This document shows positions 28,358-36,762 of a DNA stretch of 64,000 nucleotides, one piece after another; within the stretch, counting starts at the first letter, position 1, and each line of letters begins with the position of its first letter. The stretch is from Herbaspirillum rubrisubalbicans (GTDB taxonomy: Bacteria; Pseudomonadota; Gammaproteobacteria; Burkholderiales; Burkholderiaceae_D), in the NCBI RefSeq assembly GCF_003719195.1, contig NZ_CP024996.1, positions 1,116,001-1,180,000 of the forward strand. The letters run 5' to 3'. The notes beneath the pieces were generated by a model, which saw nothing but the letters and a program-made list of their open reading frames with translations, was not told the origin of the DNA and made no database searches. The translations under genes and the position numbers were made by a program.

Positions 28358-29052
28358 CGGTCGCCACCGCGCGCCTGCGAACCGGCGTGAGCCTGCCCTC
28401 GCTGGGCGTGGCGCTGCTGATCGAACTGGTCTTGCTGGGCGCAGCCGCCTTGCTGCTGGCCAGGGTGGCGACGCCGCCTGCCCGCTCCAGCCTGTCGGAG
28501 CCGGTCGCACTGGCCCTGCTGGCCGAGCCGCCGCCTCCCCCCGTGGCAGCCCCGCCCAAGCCGGTGGTGCCGCCCGAGCACAAGAGCGTACCCAAGACGG
28601 TAAGCAAGCCGGTCCCGCATCCGACGGCGCCCAAAGTGGCGCCCGCTGCGGCTCCGGTGGAGGACCGGCCAGTGACGACGGTGGCGCAGCCAACCGCCTT
28701 CAGCCAGCCAGTGCCGCCGCCGGTCGCTTCCGCGCCACCGGCGCCGGCCGCGCCTGCGGTGGCCAAGCCGGACCCCAACATCGCCTATGCCGGCAAGGTG
28801 CGGGCGGCGGTGCAGGCGGCGCTGGTCTATCCGCCCGCGGCAGCCTCGCTGCACTTTGGCGGACGGGTGCGGGTGGCCTTCCATCTGCGCGACGGTGTGC
28901 CGAGCCAGGCCAGGGTACTGGTGGGCAGCGGTATCGGCATGATCGATCGGGCGGCCCTGCAATCGGTGCAAAATGCCAGCTATCCGCACCCGGATAGCGA
29001 ACTGCAAGGGCGTGACTTGCTCTATGAAGTGTGGGTCGAGTTCAACGGCTGA
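28354..29052 (+). CDS. tonB: TonB-like energy transducer
   Basis: A 232-residue periplasm-spanning protein. A single N-terminal helix (about 15-38) is followed by a long Pro/Ala/Lys-rich linker (about 45-140, with PPPPPVAAPPKP) and a C-terminal TonB domain (about 145-230, with VYPPAAASLHFGG and VGSGIGMIDRAALQ). It couples ExbBD energy to the receptor. Overlap with exbD by four bases supports a dedicated unit rather than the cell's general TonB. No second TonB is in the window. Confidence 0.9.
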   Translation: MTVATARLRTGVSLPSLGVALLIELVLLGAAALLLARVATPPARSSLSEPVALALLAEPPPPPVAAPPKPVVPPEHKSVPKTVSKPVPHPTAPKVAPAAAPVEDRPVTTVAQPTAFSQPVPPPVASAPPAPAAPAVAKPDPNIAYAGKVRAAVQAALVYPPAAASLHFGGRVRVAFHLRDGVPSQARVLVGSGIGMIDRAALQSVQNASYPHPDSELQGRDLLYEVWVEFNG

Positions 29053-29161
29053 GGCGATGAACACTGGAACATTGCACGCGTGAACCGCGCCGATCATTCA
29101 CAATACGCAAACTTCATTGAATACCAACTTGAACAGAACCTGGAACGCAGAAAGAATCGTT

Positions 29162-29923
29162 ATGTCCCGAGTATTCCCCACTTCCTCTCTCACCTCTTCT
29201 TCGCGCCACCTGGTGGCCTTGCTGGCGCGCGCCTTGCTGGCCTTCTCGCTGCTGGCCAGCCTGCCGGCCTGGGCGCACCAGGGGCAACCCTTCATCGACG
29301 CCGCACAACTGGACCTGCTCACCTTGCTGGCCCCGCCGCCGGCCAACAACTCGCCGCAGATGCAGGCCGAACTGGCCGAGATACTGAGCCTGCAGGTGAC
29401 CCGCACCCCGGCCATGGTGGCCCGCGCCCAGGCCGACAGCGTGGAAAACGTGTGGCGCTTCGGCGATGTCATGGGGGAGCGCTTCGTCAAGGACAAGCTG
29501 CCGCTCACCGATGCCTTCTTCCAACGGGTGGGGGCTACCGAGGGGGCGGTGGTCGATCCCTACAAGAATGTCTGGAAACGTCCGCGTCCCTATGACTACA
29601 GCGACCTGGTCAAGCCGGCCACCAAGCTCTCGCATTCCGGTTCCTATCCCTCGGGCCATGCCACCAATGGCACCTTGACGGCCATCGTGCTGGCCAACAT
29701 GGTCCCGGAAAAACGCGCCGAGATCATGGCGCGCGGCCTGGAATACGCCAACAACCGCGTGGTGGCCGGCGTCCACTATCGCTCCGATGTTGAAGCCGGT
29801 CGCATCGCGGGGACCCTCATTGCCGCGCGTCTGCAGCAGCAGGACGACTTCCGCCGCGCCTTCGAGGCAGCCCGGGCCGAGTTGCGTGAAGTCCTGGGCT
29901 TGCCGGCGATGGTGGGCAAGTAG
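29162..29923 (+). CDS. secreted PAP2-type acid phosphatase (class A-like)
   Basis: A 253-residue protein with a signal peptide ending at WAHQ (about 39), so it should be periplasmic. Motifs of the PAP2/class A acid phosphatase superfamily are present. KNVWKRPRPY is at about 135-144, GSYPSGHA at about 160-167 with the general acid His, and NRVVAGVHYRSD at about 198-209 with the nucleophile His205 and Asp209. The usual Ser of the last motif is Asn. The ATG at 29162 is preferred over an upstream TTG. It lies 109 bases after tonB on the same strand and may release phosphate from an imported or periplasmic ester (inference). Confidence 0.88.
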   Translation: MSRVFPTSSLTSSSRHLVALLARALLAFSLLASLPAWAHQGQPFIDAAQLDLLTLLAPPPANNSPQMQAELAEILSLQVTRTPAMVARAQADSVENVWRFGDVMGERFVKDKLPLTDAFFQRVGATEGAVVDPYKNVWKRPRPYDYSDLVKPATKLSHSGSYPSGHATNGTLTAIVLANMVPEKRAEIMARGLEYANNRVVAGVHYRSDVEAGRIAGTLIAARLQQQDDFRRAFEAARAELREVLGLPAMVGK

Positions 29924-30108
29924 GCCCGTCAAGGCCGATCGGCCTGCAAGCCGCATCCGGGGCGGGTGCTTGTTACAAGCTGTTTCCAAATGCTCATCCT
30001 GGACACAAATCATATGAAGGAGTGCGCGCATAATGGACTTGTCTGCAGTAGGGAACTTTCCTGCTGTCATCGTGCACGTTGTGTCTACACTCGTTGGGAG
30101 CAAGCATC

Positions 30109-30873
30109 ATGAGTCCGCAAGAAACACAAGCCCTTCAGGATTTTCTCAATCAACTGACCCAGGTCCGCGGCATCGCCAAGGATGCCCAGGCCGAGGCGAT
30201 GATCGCCGCGGCCGTGGCGCAGCAGCCTGATGCGGCCTACCTGCTGGTGCAGCGCGCCTTGCTGATGGAGCAGGCGCTCAAGACTTCGCAGGCGCAGGTG
30301 GCCCAGTTGCAAAGCCAGGTCCAGAGCCTGCAGGCTGGCGCTGGCCGGTCTTCGGGATTTCTGGATGGCAATGTCTGGGGCAATGCGCCTGCGGCAGCGG
30401 CCCGGCCTACCGTGGCACCCGCTGCAGCGGCGCCGACCTACAACCCGGCTTATAACCCGGCCTATGCTCCTGCTGCCCCCGTGGCTGCGGCCCCGGCGCC
30501 GGCACCGTCTTCTGGGTTCTTCGGTGGCGGCATGGGTAGCGTGCTGGGCAGCGTAGCCGCCACGGCAGCCGGGGTGGCCGGTGGCGCCTTCCTGTTCCAG
30601 GGGATCGAACACCTGTTCAATGGCGGGAGCGGTTCCGGGTTGGGGCATCAGAATGGCTTGAGCGCGCCGGTGGAAAACATCGAGAACACCACCGTCAACA
30701 ATTACTACGGCAGCGATGGTGACAACAAGTCCAACCTGGCCGGCAATGATCGTTTCAGTGATAACAGCAACACCTACGACAACGGCGACAACTTCGGTTC
30801 GAGCAGCGACCTGGCTGATCTGAGCAATTTCGACCTGGACGATAGCGGTGGTTACGACGATTCGCTGGTGTGA
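30109..30873 (+). CDS. DUF2076 domain protein
   Basis: A 254-residue protein of unknown function. The N-terminal part (about 1-75) is helical with a probable coiled coil (LLMEQALKTSQAQVAQLQSQ) and matches the DUF2076 pattern of an N-terminal QxxF helix set. The middle is Ala/Pro-rich, then a glycine-rich hydrophobic stretch FFGGGMGSVLGSVAATAAG. The C-terminal 70 residues are Asn/Asp/Ser-rich and acidic. GGAG is eight bases before the ATG at 30109. It is followed by a strong terminator. It may be a surface or envelope stress protein, but I can name no activity. Confidence 0.8.
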   Translation: MSPQETQALQDFLNQLTQVRGIAKDAQAEAMIAAAVAQQPDAAYLLVQRALLMEQALKTSQAQVAQLQSQVQSLQAGAGRSSGFLDGNVWGNAPAAAARPTVAPAAAAPTYNPAYNPAYAPAAPVAAAPAPAPSSGFFGGGMGSVLGSVAATAAGVAGGAFLFQGIEHLFNGGSGSGLGHQNGLSAPVENIENTTVNNYYGSDGDNKSNLAGNDRFSDNSNTYDNGDNFGSSSDLADLSNFDLDDSGGYDDSLV

Positions 30874-30890
30874 TCCATCATCCCCATGCC

Positions 30891-30918
30891 AAGCCTGCGC
30901 GAGCAGGCTTTTTTTTTG
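30891..30918 (+). terminator. Rho-independent terminator after the DUF2076 gene
   Basis: AAGCCTGC (30891-30898), loop GCGA, GCAGGCTT (30903-30910), followed directly by a run of T. It is a classical intrinsic terminator 18 bases past the DUF2076 stop. Confidence 0.93.
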
Positions 30919-31090
30919 GTCGCCGTTTTTGCAAGAGACGTCCTCAGGATTGCTGAGGAGCCGTTGAATCGCATCAGAACCCTGGTTGATTCACGAACGG
31001 CTTACCGAGGAAAAGATGATTGACTTTACTTTCTACGTAATCCATTATTACGCATAGTTTTTAATCAATAATTACAAAATATGCTGTAGC

Positions 31091-31234
31091 GTGATTCTGG
31101 ATTCTTTTCAAAGCATTCATACAGACCTCGTCACGCAAAAAAATTATTACGAAGATGATCTGAGTGAATGCCTGGGGGGCTTTCCAAACTATTTCGACCC
31201 AAATAGCTACCGACCCGTCGCAAATTTTAAGTAG
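31091..31234 (+). CDS. possible small protein or gene fragment
   Basis: A 47-codon frame starting with GTG (residues begin ILDSFQSIH, end NSYRPVANFK). The amino-acid mix is protein-like, with NYYEDDLSECLGGFPNYFD, despite the AT-rich DNA. There is no clear ribosome binding site. It could be a real small protein, the tail of a degraded gene, or chance. Confidence 0.25.
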   Translation: MILDSFQSIHTDLVTQKNYYEDDLSECLGGFPNYFDPNSYRPVANFK

Positions 31235-31250
31235 GGGTTCAAGAAATGCC

Positions 31251-31286
31251 CTCTCGTTTATCACGAGAAATCACGATAAGCGAGGG
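31251..31286. other. long imperfect hairpin
   Basis: CTCTCGTTTATC (31251-31262) can pair with GATAAGCGAGGG (31275-31286) over a 12-base loop, giving 12 pairs of which two are wobble pairs in the plus-strand RNA. No T-run follows. It is about 200 bases upstream of the DUF1842-like gene and may be a leader structure or a cruciform. Confidence 0.4.
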
Positions 31287-31486
31287 AGCGAACCACCTCT
31301 CCTCCCTCGGGGAGAAAATTTGATCCATCGCCACTCTGCGAGTGACTGATGTGATTCAGATTCGCAGCACGAGGGGTCCGTATCGTTTGTTCCGGCTGGA
31401 CCAAGCAGACCTGATCGGCGCCTGCTTGGCTTGGAACGACGATTTGAAGTCACATCAACGCTGTTGAATTCAATGGAGATTTTCTT

Positions 31487-31888
31487 ATGGAAAAGACAGG
31501 TCTGTATTTGCTTAAGCTGAGTTTCACTCCCGAAAAAGGCATGACTGGCGCAGGCTCCATGACGCTGGCCGTAACGGTCAATGCCTCCACCGGCGCTCTG
31601 CATGGCCAAGCACATGGCTCCATCCTGGAAGGCACGCAGCACTCCCCGACCTTTACCGCTCCGGCGACCGGCGCCATGCATAGCACTGGCTTTGGCCACA
31701 TCACACGGGTCGGCGCCGTTCATGGCGAAGCTGCTGTGTCCGTCGCCCCGCCGGCGATCGGCACCTACCTCGCTCCGTTCTCCGCTAGCTTCGGCCTGGG
31801 CGCAGACTGGACTGGCCAAGGCCAATTCACTGTAGGCACCCATACCTACAAGTGTGATGTGAAGATGGTGGATGGCGCTGTTGCATAA
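31487..31888 (+). CDS. small DUF1842-like protein
   Basis: A 133-residue protein without signal peptide or membrane segment. It begins GLYLLKLSFTPEKG and has alternating beta-like segments (TLAVTVNASTGALHGQAHG), many Gly, Thr and His, and a late KCDVKMVDGAV. This layout recalls DUF1842 proteins of Burkholderiales, a family of unknown function. The assignment is from memory of the family pattern. GGAG lies nine bases before the ATG, supporting translation. It stands alone next to an AT-rich patch. Confidence 0.6.
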   Translation: MEKTGLYLLKLSFTPEKGMTGAGSMTLAVTVNASTGALHGQAHGSILEGTQHSPTFTAPATGAMHSTGFGHITRVGAVHGEAAVSVAPPAIGTYLAPFSASFGLGADWTGQGQFTVGTHTYKCDVKMVDGAVA

Positions 31889-32210
31889 ATCCTGAACAGG
31901 GCGAGGCTCCCCTTTCCCCAAACGGATTTACACCACAGCCACCGTGCGCGGACGGCCCTGCATACTGAGCGGTTCAAGATGGCGGCACGCACTTGCAGCA
32001 CTGCCACTTGACCATCGCCATGCGGGGCCGTCCCCCTTTCACCCTAGCCACCATCCGGGGTAACCCTCCCTTAAAACCAGCGTCGAATAATTCCAGGTAG
32101 GGCCACGTTTATCACTCCGTTTTCCCGCTTGACTTCAAACTCTCCGCCTCCTATGATGCGCATACATCGATGCATATGCATAGTTAAACTGTCATCCTCA
32201 CCCGAGCGGA
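31889..32210. other. intergenic region upstream of marR-like gene
   Basis: About 320 bases with several GC-rich inverted segments but no clear intrinsic terminator and no gene. Its right end carries the promoter of the MarR-like gene and the palindrome at 32170-32181. Confidence 0.5.
32170..32181. promoter_or_regulatory. palindrome, candidate MarR operator
   Basis: ATGCATATGCAT is a perfect 12-base palindrome 30 bases before the MarR-type gene, flanked by further CAT/ATG-rich sequence (CATACATCGATGC). MarR proteins commonly bind such sites at their own promoters. Binding here is inferred. Confidence 0.45.
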
Positions 32211-32654
32211 ATGCCCATGAGCAAGGAAACCTGTACCTGCGCCCCCCTGCGCCGCCTCACGCGCCGGATCACCATCATCTATGACCATCACCTGCAGGAC
32301 AGCGAACTGAGCATCACCCAGTATTCCCTGATCAGCCGCATCGGGCGCAAGGGGCCCATTGCCAACATCACGCTGGCGCAGGAAATGGGCATGGATCGCA
32401 GCACGCTCAGTCGAGCGCTCAAGCCCTTGATGGCGGCAGGCTGGATCGAGACCGTGGATCTGCCCGAGGATGAACTGCTGGACAAGCGTTCCTTCGCGCT
32501 GCAACTGAGCAGGTCGGGCCGCGCCAAGCTGGAGCAAGCCCGCCCGCGCTGGCGCCGCGCCCAAGATGAGATCGACCGCCGGCTCGGTCCCAAGCTCGCG
32601 CGCCAATTCAATGACCTCATCGAAGATGCCTATGCCCGGCTGCAGGATGACTGA
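32211..32654 (+). CDS. MarR family transcriptional regulator
   Basis: A 147-residue winged-helix regulator (145 if the second ATG at 32217 is used). The recognition part is ITLAQEMGMDRSTLSRALKPLMAAGWIE (two pieces around 52-80), followed by a wing with DKRSFALQLSRSGRAKL. It lies 103 bases upstream of an MFS transporter on the same strand and probably controls it and itself. An N-terminal CTC pair of Cys (about 8-10) might be redox or metal related, but this is speculative. Confidence 0.88.
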   Translation: MPMSKETCTCAPLRRLTRRITIIYDHHLQDSELSITQYSLISRIGRKGPIANITLAQEMGMDRSTLSRALKPLMAAGWIETVDLPEDELLDKRSFALQLSRSGRAKLEQARPRWRRAQDEIDRRLGPKLARQFNDLIEDAYARLQDD

Positions 32655-32757
32655 GGCCGTGGCTTGCCTGGTTTGAGCATCCAATGAACATGAATTCACC
32701 CGTTATGTCCGTCCCGCCCGCCCATCAACCGCGCGTCTGTCTCCACCCAGGATCGCA

Positions 32758-34056
32758 ATGAACAAACTGACCCAATCTCTGGCCAATGCCGTCACCCCCC
32801 GTTTCCACTATGCCTGGGTGGTGGTGGGCGTGATCTTCCTGGTGCTGTTGTGCTCGGCCGGTATCCGCGCCACGCCCTCGGTGATGATCCTGCCGCTGGA
32901 GCAGGAGTTCGGCTGGAACCGCTCCACCATCTCGGTGGTGATCTCGGTCAACATCGCCCTGTATGGCCTGATCGGCCCCTTCTCGGCGGCGGCCATGCAA
33001 CGCTTCGGTATCCGTCGCGTGGTGCTGGGGGCCCTGGTGCTGCTGGCCAGCGGCACGGCGCTATCGACCTTGATGCATATGCCCTGGCACATGCTGCTGT
33101 CCTGGGGGCTGCTGGTGGGCGCCGGTACCGGGGTGGCCGCCAATACGCTGGGGGCCACCATCGTGAGCCGCTGGTTCGAGACCCGACGCGGCCTGGCCAT
33201 GGGCTTGCTCACCGCCAGCGCGGCCACCGGGCAGATGGTGTTCCTGCCGCTGATGGCGGCCATGGTGGGGAGCTATGGCTGGCGTTCGGTGGCGTTGCTG
33301 GTGTCGCTGGTGGCGGTGCTGGCCATTCCACTGGTGTGGCTGCTGCTACCGGAAAGCCCGGCGGCCATCGGCCAGAAGATGGTGGGACAGACCAGCGACA
33401 TCAAGGATGAAGGCCCTGACCAGTCGCGCCGCAATCCCTTGTCCATCGCCCTGGGCGCGCTGCGCACCTCGGTGCGGATGCCGGACTTCTGGTTGCTGTT
33501 CATGAGTTTCTTCGTCTGCGGGCTCTCCACCAATGGCTACATCGGTACCCAGTTCATCGCCATGTGCAATGACTACGGCATCAATGAAGTCAGCAGTGCC
33601 TCCATCCTGGCCGCCATGGGGATGCTGGACTTGGTGGGCACCACGCTCTCGGGATGGCTGTCGGATCGCTACAATCCACGCGTGCTGTTGTTCTGGTATT
33701 ACGGCTTGCGCGGGCTGGCGCTGATCTTCCTGCCCTATGCCTTCGGCCTGCAGTATTACGGACTGACCATCTTCGCCATCTTCTATGGCCTGGACTGGAT
33801 CGCCACGGTGCCGCCCACGGTGCGCCTGGCCAATGACGTCTTCGGTCGCCTGGCTGCGCCCATCGTATTCGGCTGGATCGTGGCCGGGCACCAACTGGGC
33901 GCCGCGACCGCCACCACGGTGGCTGGCTACCTGCGCGCTTCGCTGGGCAATTACACCTTGTCTTCCATCATGATGGGGGTGGCTTGCTTGATCGGGGCGG
34001 TGCTGGTGTTGCGCATCAAGGGCGGGCAGGGGCAGGCGCTACCAGTTTCTGCATAA
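32758..34056 (+). CDS. major facilitator superfamily transporter
   Basis: A 432-residue inner-membrane transporter with 12 predicted helices. The loop after helix 2 is reduced; the loop 8-9 motif GWLSDRYNPR is clear. A central hydrophilic loop is at about 205-235. The sequence GLSTNGYIGTQFIAMCNDYGI and the context suggest the monocarboxylate/OxlT-like MFS group, but the substrate is not certain. A MarR-type gene precedes it and a terminator-like hairpin follows at 34062. Could be uptake or efflux. Confidence 0.87.
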   Translation: MNKLTQSLANAVTPRFHYAWVVVGVIFLVLLCSAGIRATPSVMILPLEQEFGWNRSTISVVISVNIALYGLIGPFSAAAMQRFGIRRVVLGALVLLASGTALSTLMHMPWHMLLSWGLLVGAGTGVAANTLGATIVSRWFETRRGLAMGLLTASAATGQMVFLPLMAAMVGSYGWRSVALLVSLVAVLAIPLVWLLLPESPAAIGQKMVGQTSDIKDEGPDQSRRNPLSIALGALRTSVRMPDFWLLFMSFFVCGLSTNGYIGTQFIAMCNDYGINEVSSASILAAMGMLDLVGTTLSGWLSDRYNPRVLLFWYYGLRGLALIFLPYAFGLQYYGLTIFAIFYGLDWIATVPPTVRLANDVFGRLAAPIVFGWIVAGHQLGAATATTVAGYLRASLGNYTLSSIMMGVACLIGAVLVLRIKGGQGQALPVSA

Positions 34057-34061
34057 ACATG

Positions 34062-34096
34062 AATGGGACTTGTGCGCAAAGCCCCATTTCTTGTTA
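34062..34096 (+). terminator. probable terminator after the MFS gene
   Basis: AATGGG (34062-34067) pairs with CCCATT (34083-34088), and CTT with AAG inside, with one A-C mismatch. The stem is followed by T-rich TTCTTGTT. It starts six bases after the stop codon. Confidence 0.65.
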
Positions 34097-34225
34097 AGGA
34101 CTTGCATTTTTTTTCATATCGGGCATTAGGGGCAATCGCCGCGGCGCGAATTGGCGTGCGAGAATACCGCACACGTCCAGCGCGCCGGTCCTCAGGCGCA
34201 GCTTGGTCTTAATTTCCCTGGCCCT

Positions 34226-35668
34226 ATGATGAACAAGAAAACCAAGCCATTCGGACAGCGTCGCGTTGCGCTGCCTCTGCGGTTGTCACTGTTGCTGTGC
34301 GTGTTCATGTTGCCGTTCCAGGTGCAGGCCAACGAGGCGGTGATGCCCGCGGTGGAAGCCAAGATACCGCTGCAGCTTTCCGCCGACGCGACTGCCCGAC
34401 CCGCCTACCTGGCGCGCTCCCAGCGACGTTTCGACGCGACTAGCCCGATCATCGGCGAGTTGCAGGGCGGGCTGTTCTGCTCACGCAAGAACGACATCGT
34501 CTGGAACCAGAAAAGCTCCGAGCTGCTGTTGCCGACCAATGCCATGTTTGCGCGCTTCCGCCGCGAGTTGCAGCAGTATGGCTATCCGGTCCCGATGCCG
34601 GTTGCGCAACCCTTGTTCCAGGAAAAGACCGACGCCAATGCACCTGGCACGGGCGACAAGCCCCGGCCGCAGGATTTCAATCTACAGGTGGGGGTGATCG
34701 TGTCGCAGGTGCAGACCAATCTCTGTCTCAAGGGTACTAATACCTGGACCGGCGAAGCCTATGTTCGCCTGGAATGGCAGGTCTTCGCCCCCGAGCAACG
34801 CAAGGTGATCTATCGCACCACCACCGAGGGCGTCTACCGCGCCCGCGACAAGAACTTCGAGGGCGCGGTCCCGCCCATGCCGGTAGAGGCATTTGCCGTG
34901 GCGGTACACAACCTGCTGGCCGATCCGCAGTTCGCGCTGGCCGTGCAGGCGCCGTATGACAGCGTGGCCGCTGCTGCCAATGCCAACCTGCCGCAGGGTA
35001 CGACCGACCCGGCGGTGCCGGGCAGCCCGGTACTGATCGATAACCAGCCCGCCGAACATCCCGGCAGCGATATCGCCAAGGTGATGCCCGAACTGCGTTC
35101 GGCGGTGGTGACGGTATTGACCGAGCGCGGCTCCGGTACCGGGTTCTACATCGGCAGTTCCGGCTGGCTGCTGACCAATTACCACGTCATCGGCGGCGCC
35201 CAGTCGGTGCGGGTGCGCCTGCCTACTGGACGCGAACTGGTGGCCCAGGTCGCGCGGGCCGATGCCGCGCGCGACATCGCCCTGCTCAAGACCGAGACCC
35301 CAGGGGTGCGGCCCATGCCGTTGCGCAACGGCGAGCCCGGCGTGGGCGAGGATGTCTATGCCCTGGGCTCGCCCCTGGGTGACGCCTTCAATACCACCCT
35401 CACCCGCGGCATCTTGAGTGGCGTGCGCATGGTGCGCGATCTGGAGTTCCTGCAAAGCGACGTGGCCATCCTGCCCGGCAGCAGCGGTGGGCCCTTGCTG
35501 GACAAGTCGGGACAGGTGGTGGGCATCACCGTGGCCGGGCTGGGGGCCAAGGGGCTGGCCGGGATGAATTTCTTCATTCCGGTGGGCAGCGCCATCGAGC
35601 GATTGCATCTGCAATTGCAGAATCAGAATCAGGGGCAGACTCAGAGCCAGGTCAGCAAGAAGCCCTGA
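34226..35668 (+). CDS. HtrA/S1C-like serine protease without PDZ domain
   Basis: A 480-residue exported protein with a signal peptide (LSLLLCVFMLPFQVQA, about 20-35). The region 40-275 is an uncharacterised domain with two Cys (LFCSRKND and NLCLKG). The C-terminal 190 residues are a trypsin-like protease with His320 (TNYHVIGG), Asp350 (ARDIALLK) and Ser420 (PGSSGGPLL). No PDZ domain follows, unlike DegP/DegS. Tandem ATGs at 34226 and 34229 are both possible. It probably acts in the periplasm on misfolded or specific envelope targets. Confidence 0.85.
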   Translation: MMNKKTKPFGQRRVALPLRLSLLLCVFMLPFQVQANEAVMPAVEAKIPLQLSADATARPAYLARSQRRFDATSPIIGELQGGLFCSRKNDIVWNQKSSELLLPTNAMFARFRRELQQYGYPVPMPVAQPLFQEKTDANAPGTGDKPRPQDFNLQVGVIVSQVQTNLCLKGTNTWTGEAYVRLEWQVFAPEQRKVIYRTTTEGVYRARDKNFEGAVPPMPVEAFAVAVHNLLADPQFALAVQAPYDSVAAAANANLPQGTTDPAVPGSPVLIDNQPAEHPGSDIAKVMPELRSAVVTVLTERGSGTGFYIGSSGWLLTNYHVIGGAQSVRVRLPTGRELVAQVARADAARDIALLKTETPGVRPMPLRNGEPGVGEDVYALGSPLGDAFNTTLTRGILSGVRMVRDLEFLQSDVAILPGSSGGPLLDKSGQVVGITVAGLGAKGLAGMNFFIPVGSAIERLHLQLQNQNQGQTQSQVSKKP

Positions 35669-35750
35669 CCCGGCCAGTCGGTTCAACAAGAAGATGCCGT
35701 GCGCGGGGGACCGTGCACGGCATCATCGTTTCCAGCCCTGCTGGAGTGGC

Positions 35751-36560
35751 TCAATCCCACGCAGGCGCAAAGTCTGGATTGGCCAGTCGCTCGCCCCGGT
35801 CAAGGCCGGCGATGGCTTGCATCTCGGCTGGACTCAGGCGCAGCGTCTGTGCCGCCAGGTTGGCGGCCAGGTTCTCGCGCCGGGTGGACGAGGGGATCAC
35901 CGCAAAGCCTTGCTGCAGTGACCAAGCCAGCGCCACCTGCGCGGCCGAGACGCCGTGGCGGGCGGCGATCTCCAGCAGGGTGGCATCCTGCATCACCTTG
36001 CCATAGGCCAGCGGCATGTAGGCGGTCAGGTGGATGCCCTTGGCGCGGGCGAACTCGACCAGCTTGCGGTTTTGCAGGAAGGGATGGATCTCGACCTGGT
36101 TGGTGGCGATCTGCTCGGTGCCGATGGCCGCGATGGCTTGCTCCATGTGGGCGATGGTGAAGTTGGAAATGCCGATCTGACGCGTGAGTCCCTCGGCCTT
36201 GGCCTGCGCCAGGGTGTGCAGGTAATCGGCCACCGGCAATGCGTCATCGGCGGCGGGCCAGTGGATCAGGGTCAGGTCGACCTGACCCAGGCGCAGCTTG
36301 TACAGGCTGTCCTTGAGGCTGGGGATGAGTTTGTCGCCGGCCAGGTTCTCGGTCCAGATCTTGGTGGTCACGAAGAGGGCATCACGTGCCACGCCACTGT
36401 CGGCGATGGCCTGGCCGACTTCGGCTTCGTTGCCGTAGATCTGGGCAGTGTCGATGTGGCGATAGCCCAGTTCCAGGCCGGTACGCACCGAGTCGATCAC
36501 TTGCTGGCCCTTGAGGCGGAAGGTACCCAGGCCGAGAGGTGGGAGCGAGGCGATATGCAT
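35751..36560 (-). CDS. dkgB: aldo-keto reductase, 2,5-diketo-D-gluconate reductase B type
   Basis: A 269-residue NADPH-dependent reductase very similar along its length to E. coli DkgB (267 residues), for example [33 protein letters not shown] and [10 protein letters not shown]. The catalytic tetrad reads Asp37, Tyr42, Lys67 and His100. DkgB reduces 2,5-diketogluconate and methylglyoxal. It is divergent from the LacI regulator, with an operator-like site in the shared 200-base promoter region. Sugar-acid use is also suggested by gudD downstream of the regulator. Confidence 0.9.
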   Translation of the reverse strand: MHIASLPPLGLGTFRLKGQQVIDSVRTGLELGYRHIDTAQIYGNEAEVGQAIADSGVARDALFVTTKIWTENLAGDKLIPSLKDSLYKLRLGQVDLTLIHWPAADDALPVADYLHTLAQAKAEGLTRQIGISNFTIAHMEQAIAAIGTEQIATNQVEIHPFLQNRKLVEFARAKGIHLTAYMPLAYGKVMQDATLLEIAARHGVSAAQVALAWSLQQGFAVIPSSTRRENLAANLAAQTLRLSPAEMQAIAGLDRGERLANPDFAPAWD

Positions 36561-36734
36561 GAATGTGTCCTTTCCAGTGGTACGGCGGGCCCGATAACGT
36601 CAACCGGGCTGCCGGATATGAAGATAAGCGACAAGTATCGGCCACTTCCTTTCTTGCAAGAACCAGCGCAGCCACAAAACATCATTGACTCACGCTCAAT
36701 AATCCACGCGGCAGTGGCGTTGACCTTGGCGATT

Positions 36735-36748
36735 TGGTAACGCTACCA
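36735..36748. promoter_or_regulatory. LacI-type operator upstream of its own gene
   Basis: TGGTA-ACGC-TACCA is a 5-bp inverted repeat with the same spacing as the two sites before gudD. It ends 14 bases before the LacI start codon and sits in the dkgB/LacI divergent region. Autorepression and possible control of dkgB are inferred. Confidence 0.72.
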
Positions 36749-36762
36749 GCGGCGATGCTAGA

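Larger units (their letters stand above)
30919..31486. other. AT-rich intergenic patch
   Basis: About 570 bases with clearly lower GC than the flanks, especially 31010-31240. It contains a 47-codon open frame (31091-31234), a strong imperfect hairpin (31251-31286) and a CTCCC/GGGAG hairpin near 31299-31311. The composition suggests acquired DNA or a promoter-rich region. A 13-codon frame starting at 31017 has an AGGA before it but is too short to call. No transposase remnant is visible. Confidence 0.5.

Noticed and set aside
31061..31264. 67-codon minus-strand frame in the AT-rich patch
   Set aside because: No ribosome binding site and it overlaps the more protein-like 47-codon frame on the other strand; probably chance.
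31271..31921. 216-codon minus-strand frame
   Set aside because: It is the antisense of the DUF1842-like gene, with composition explained by that gene's codon pattern.
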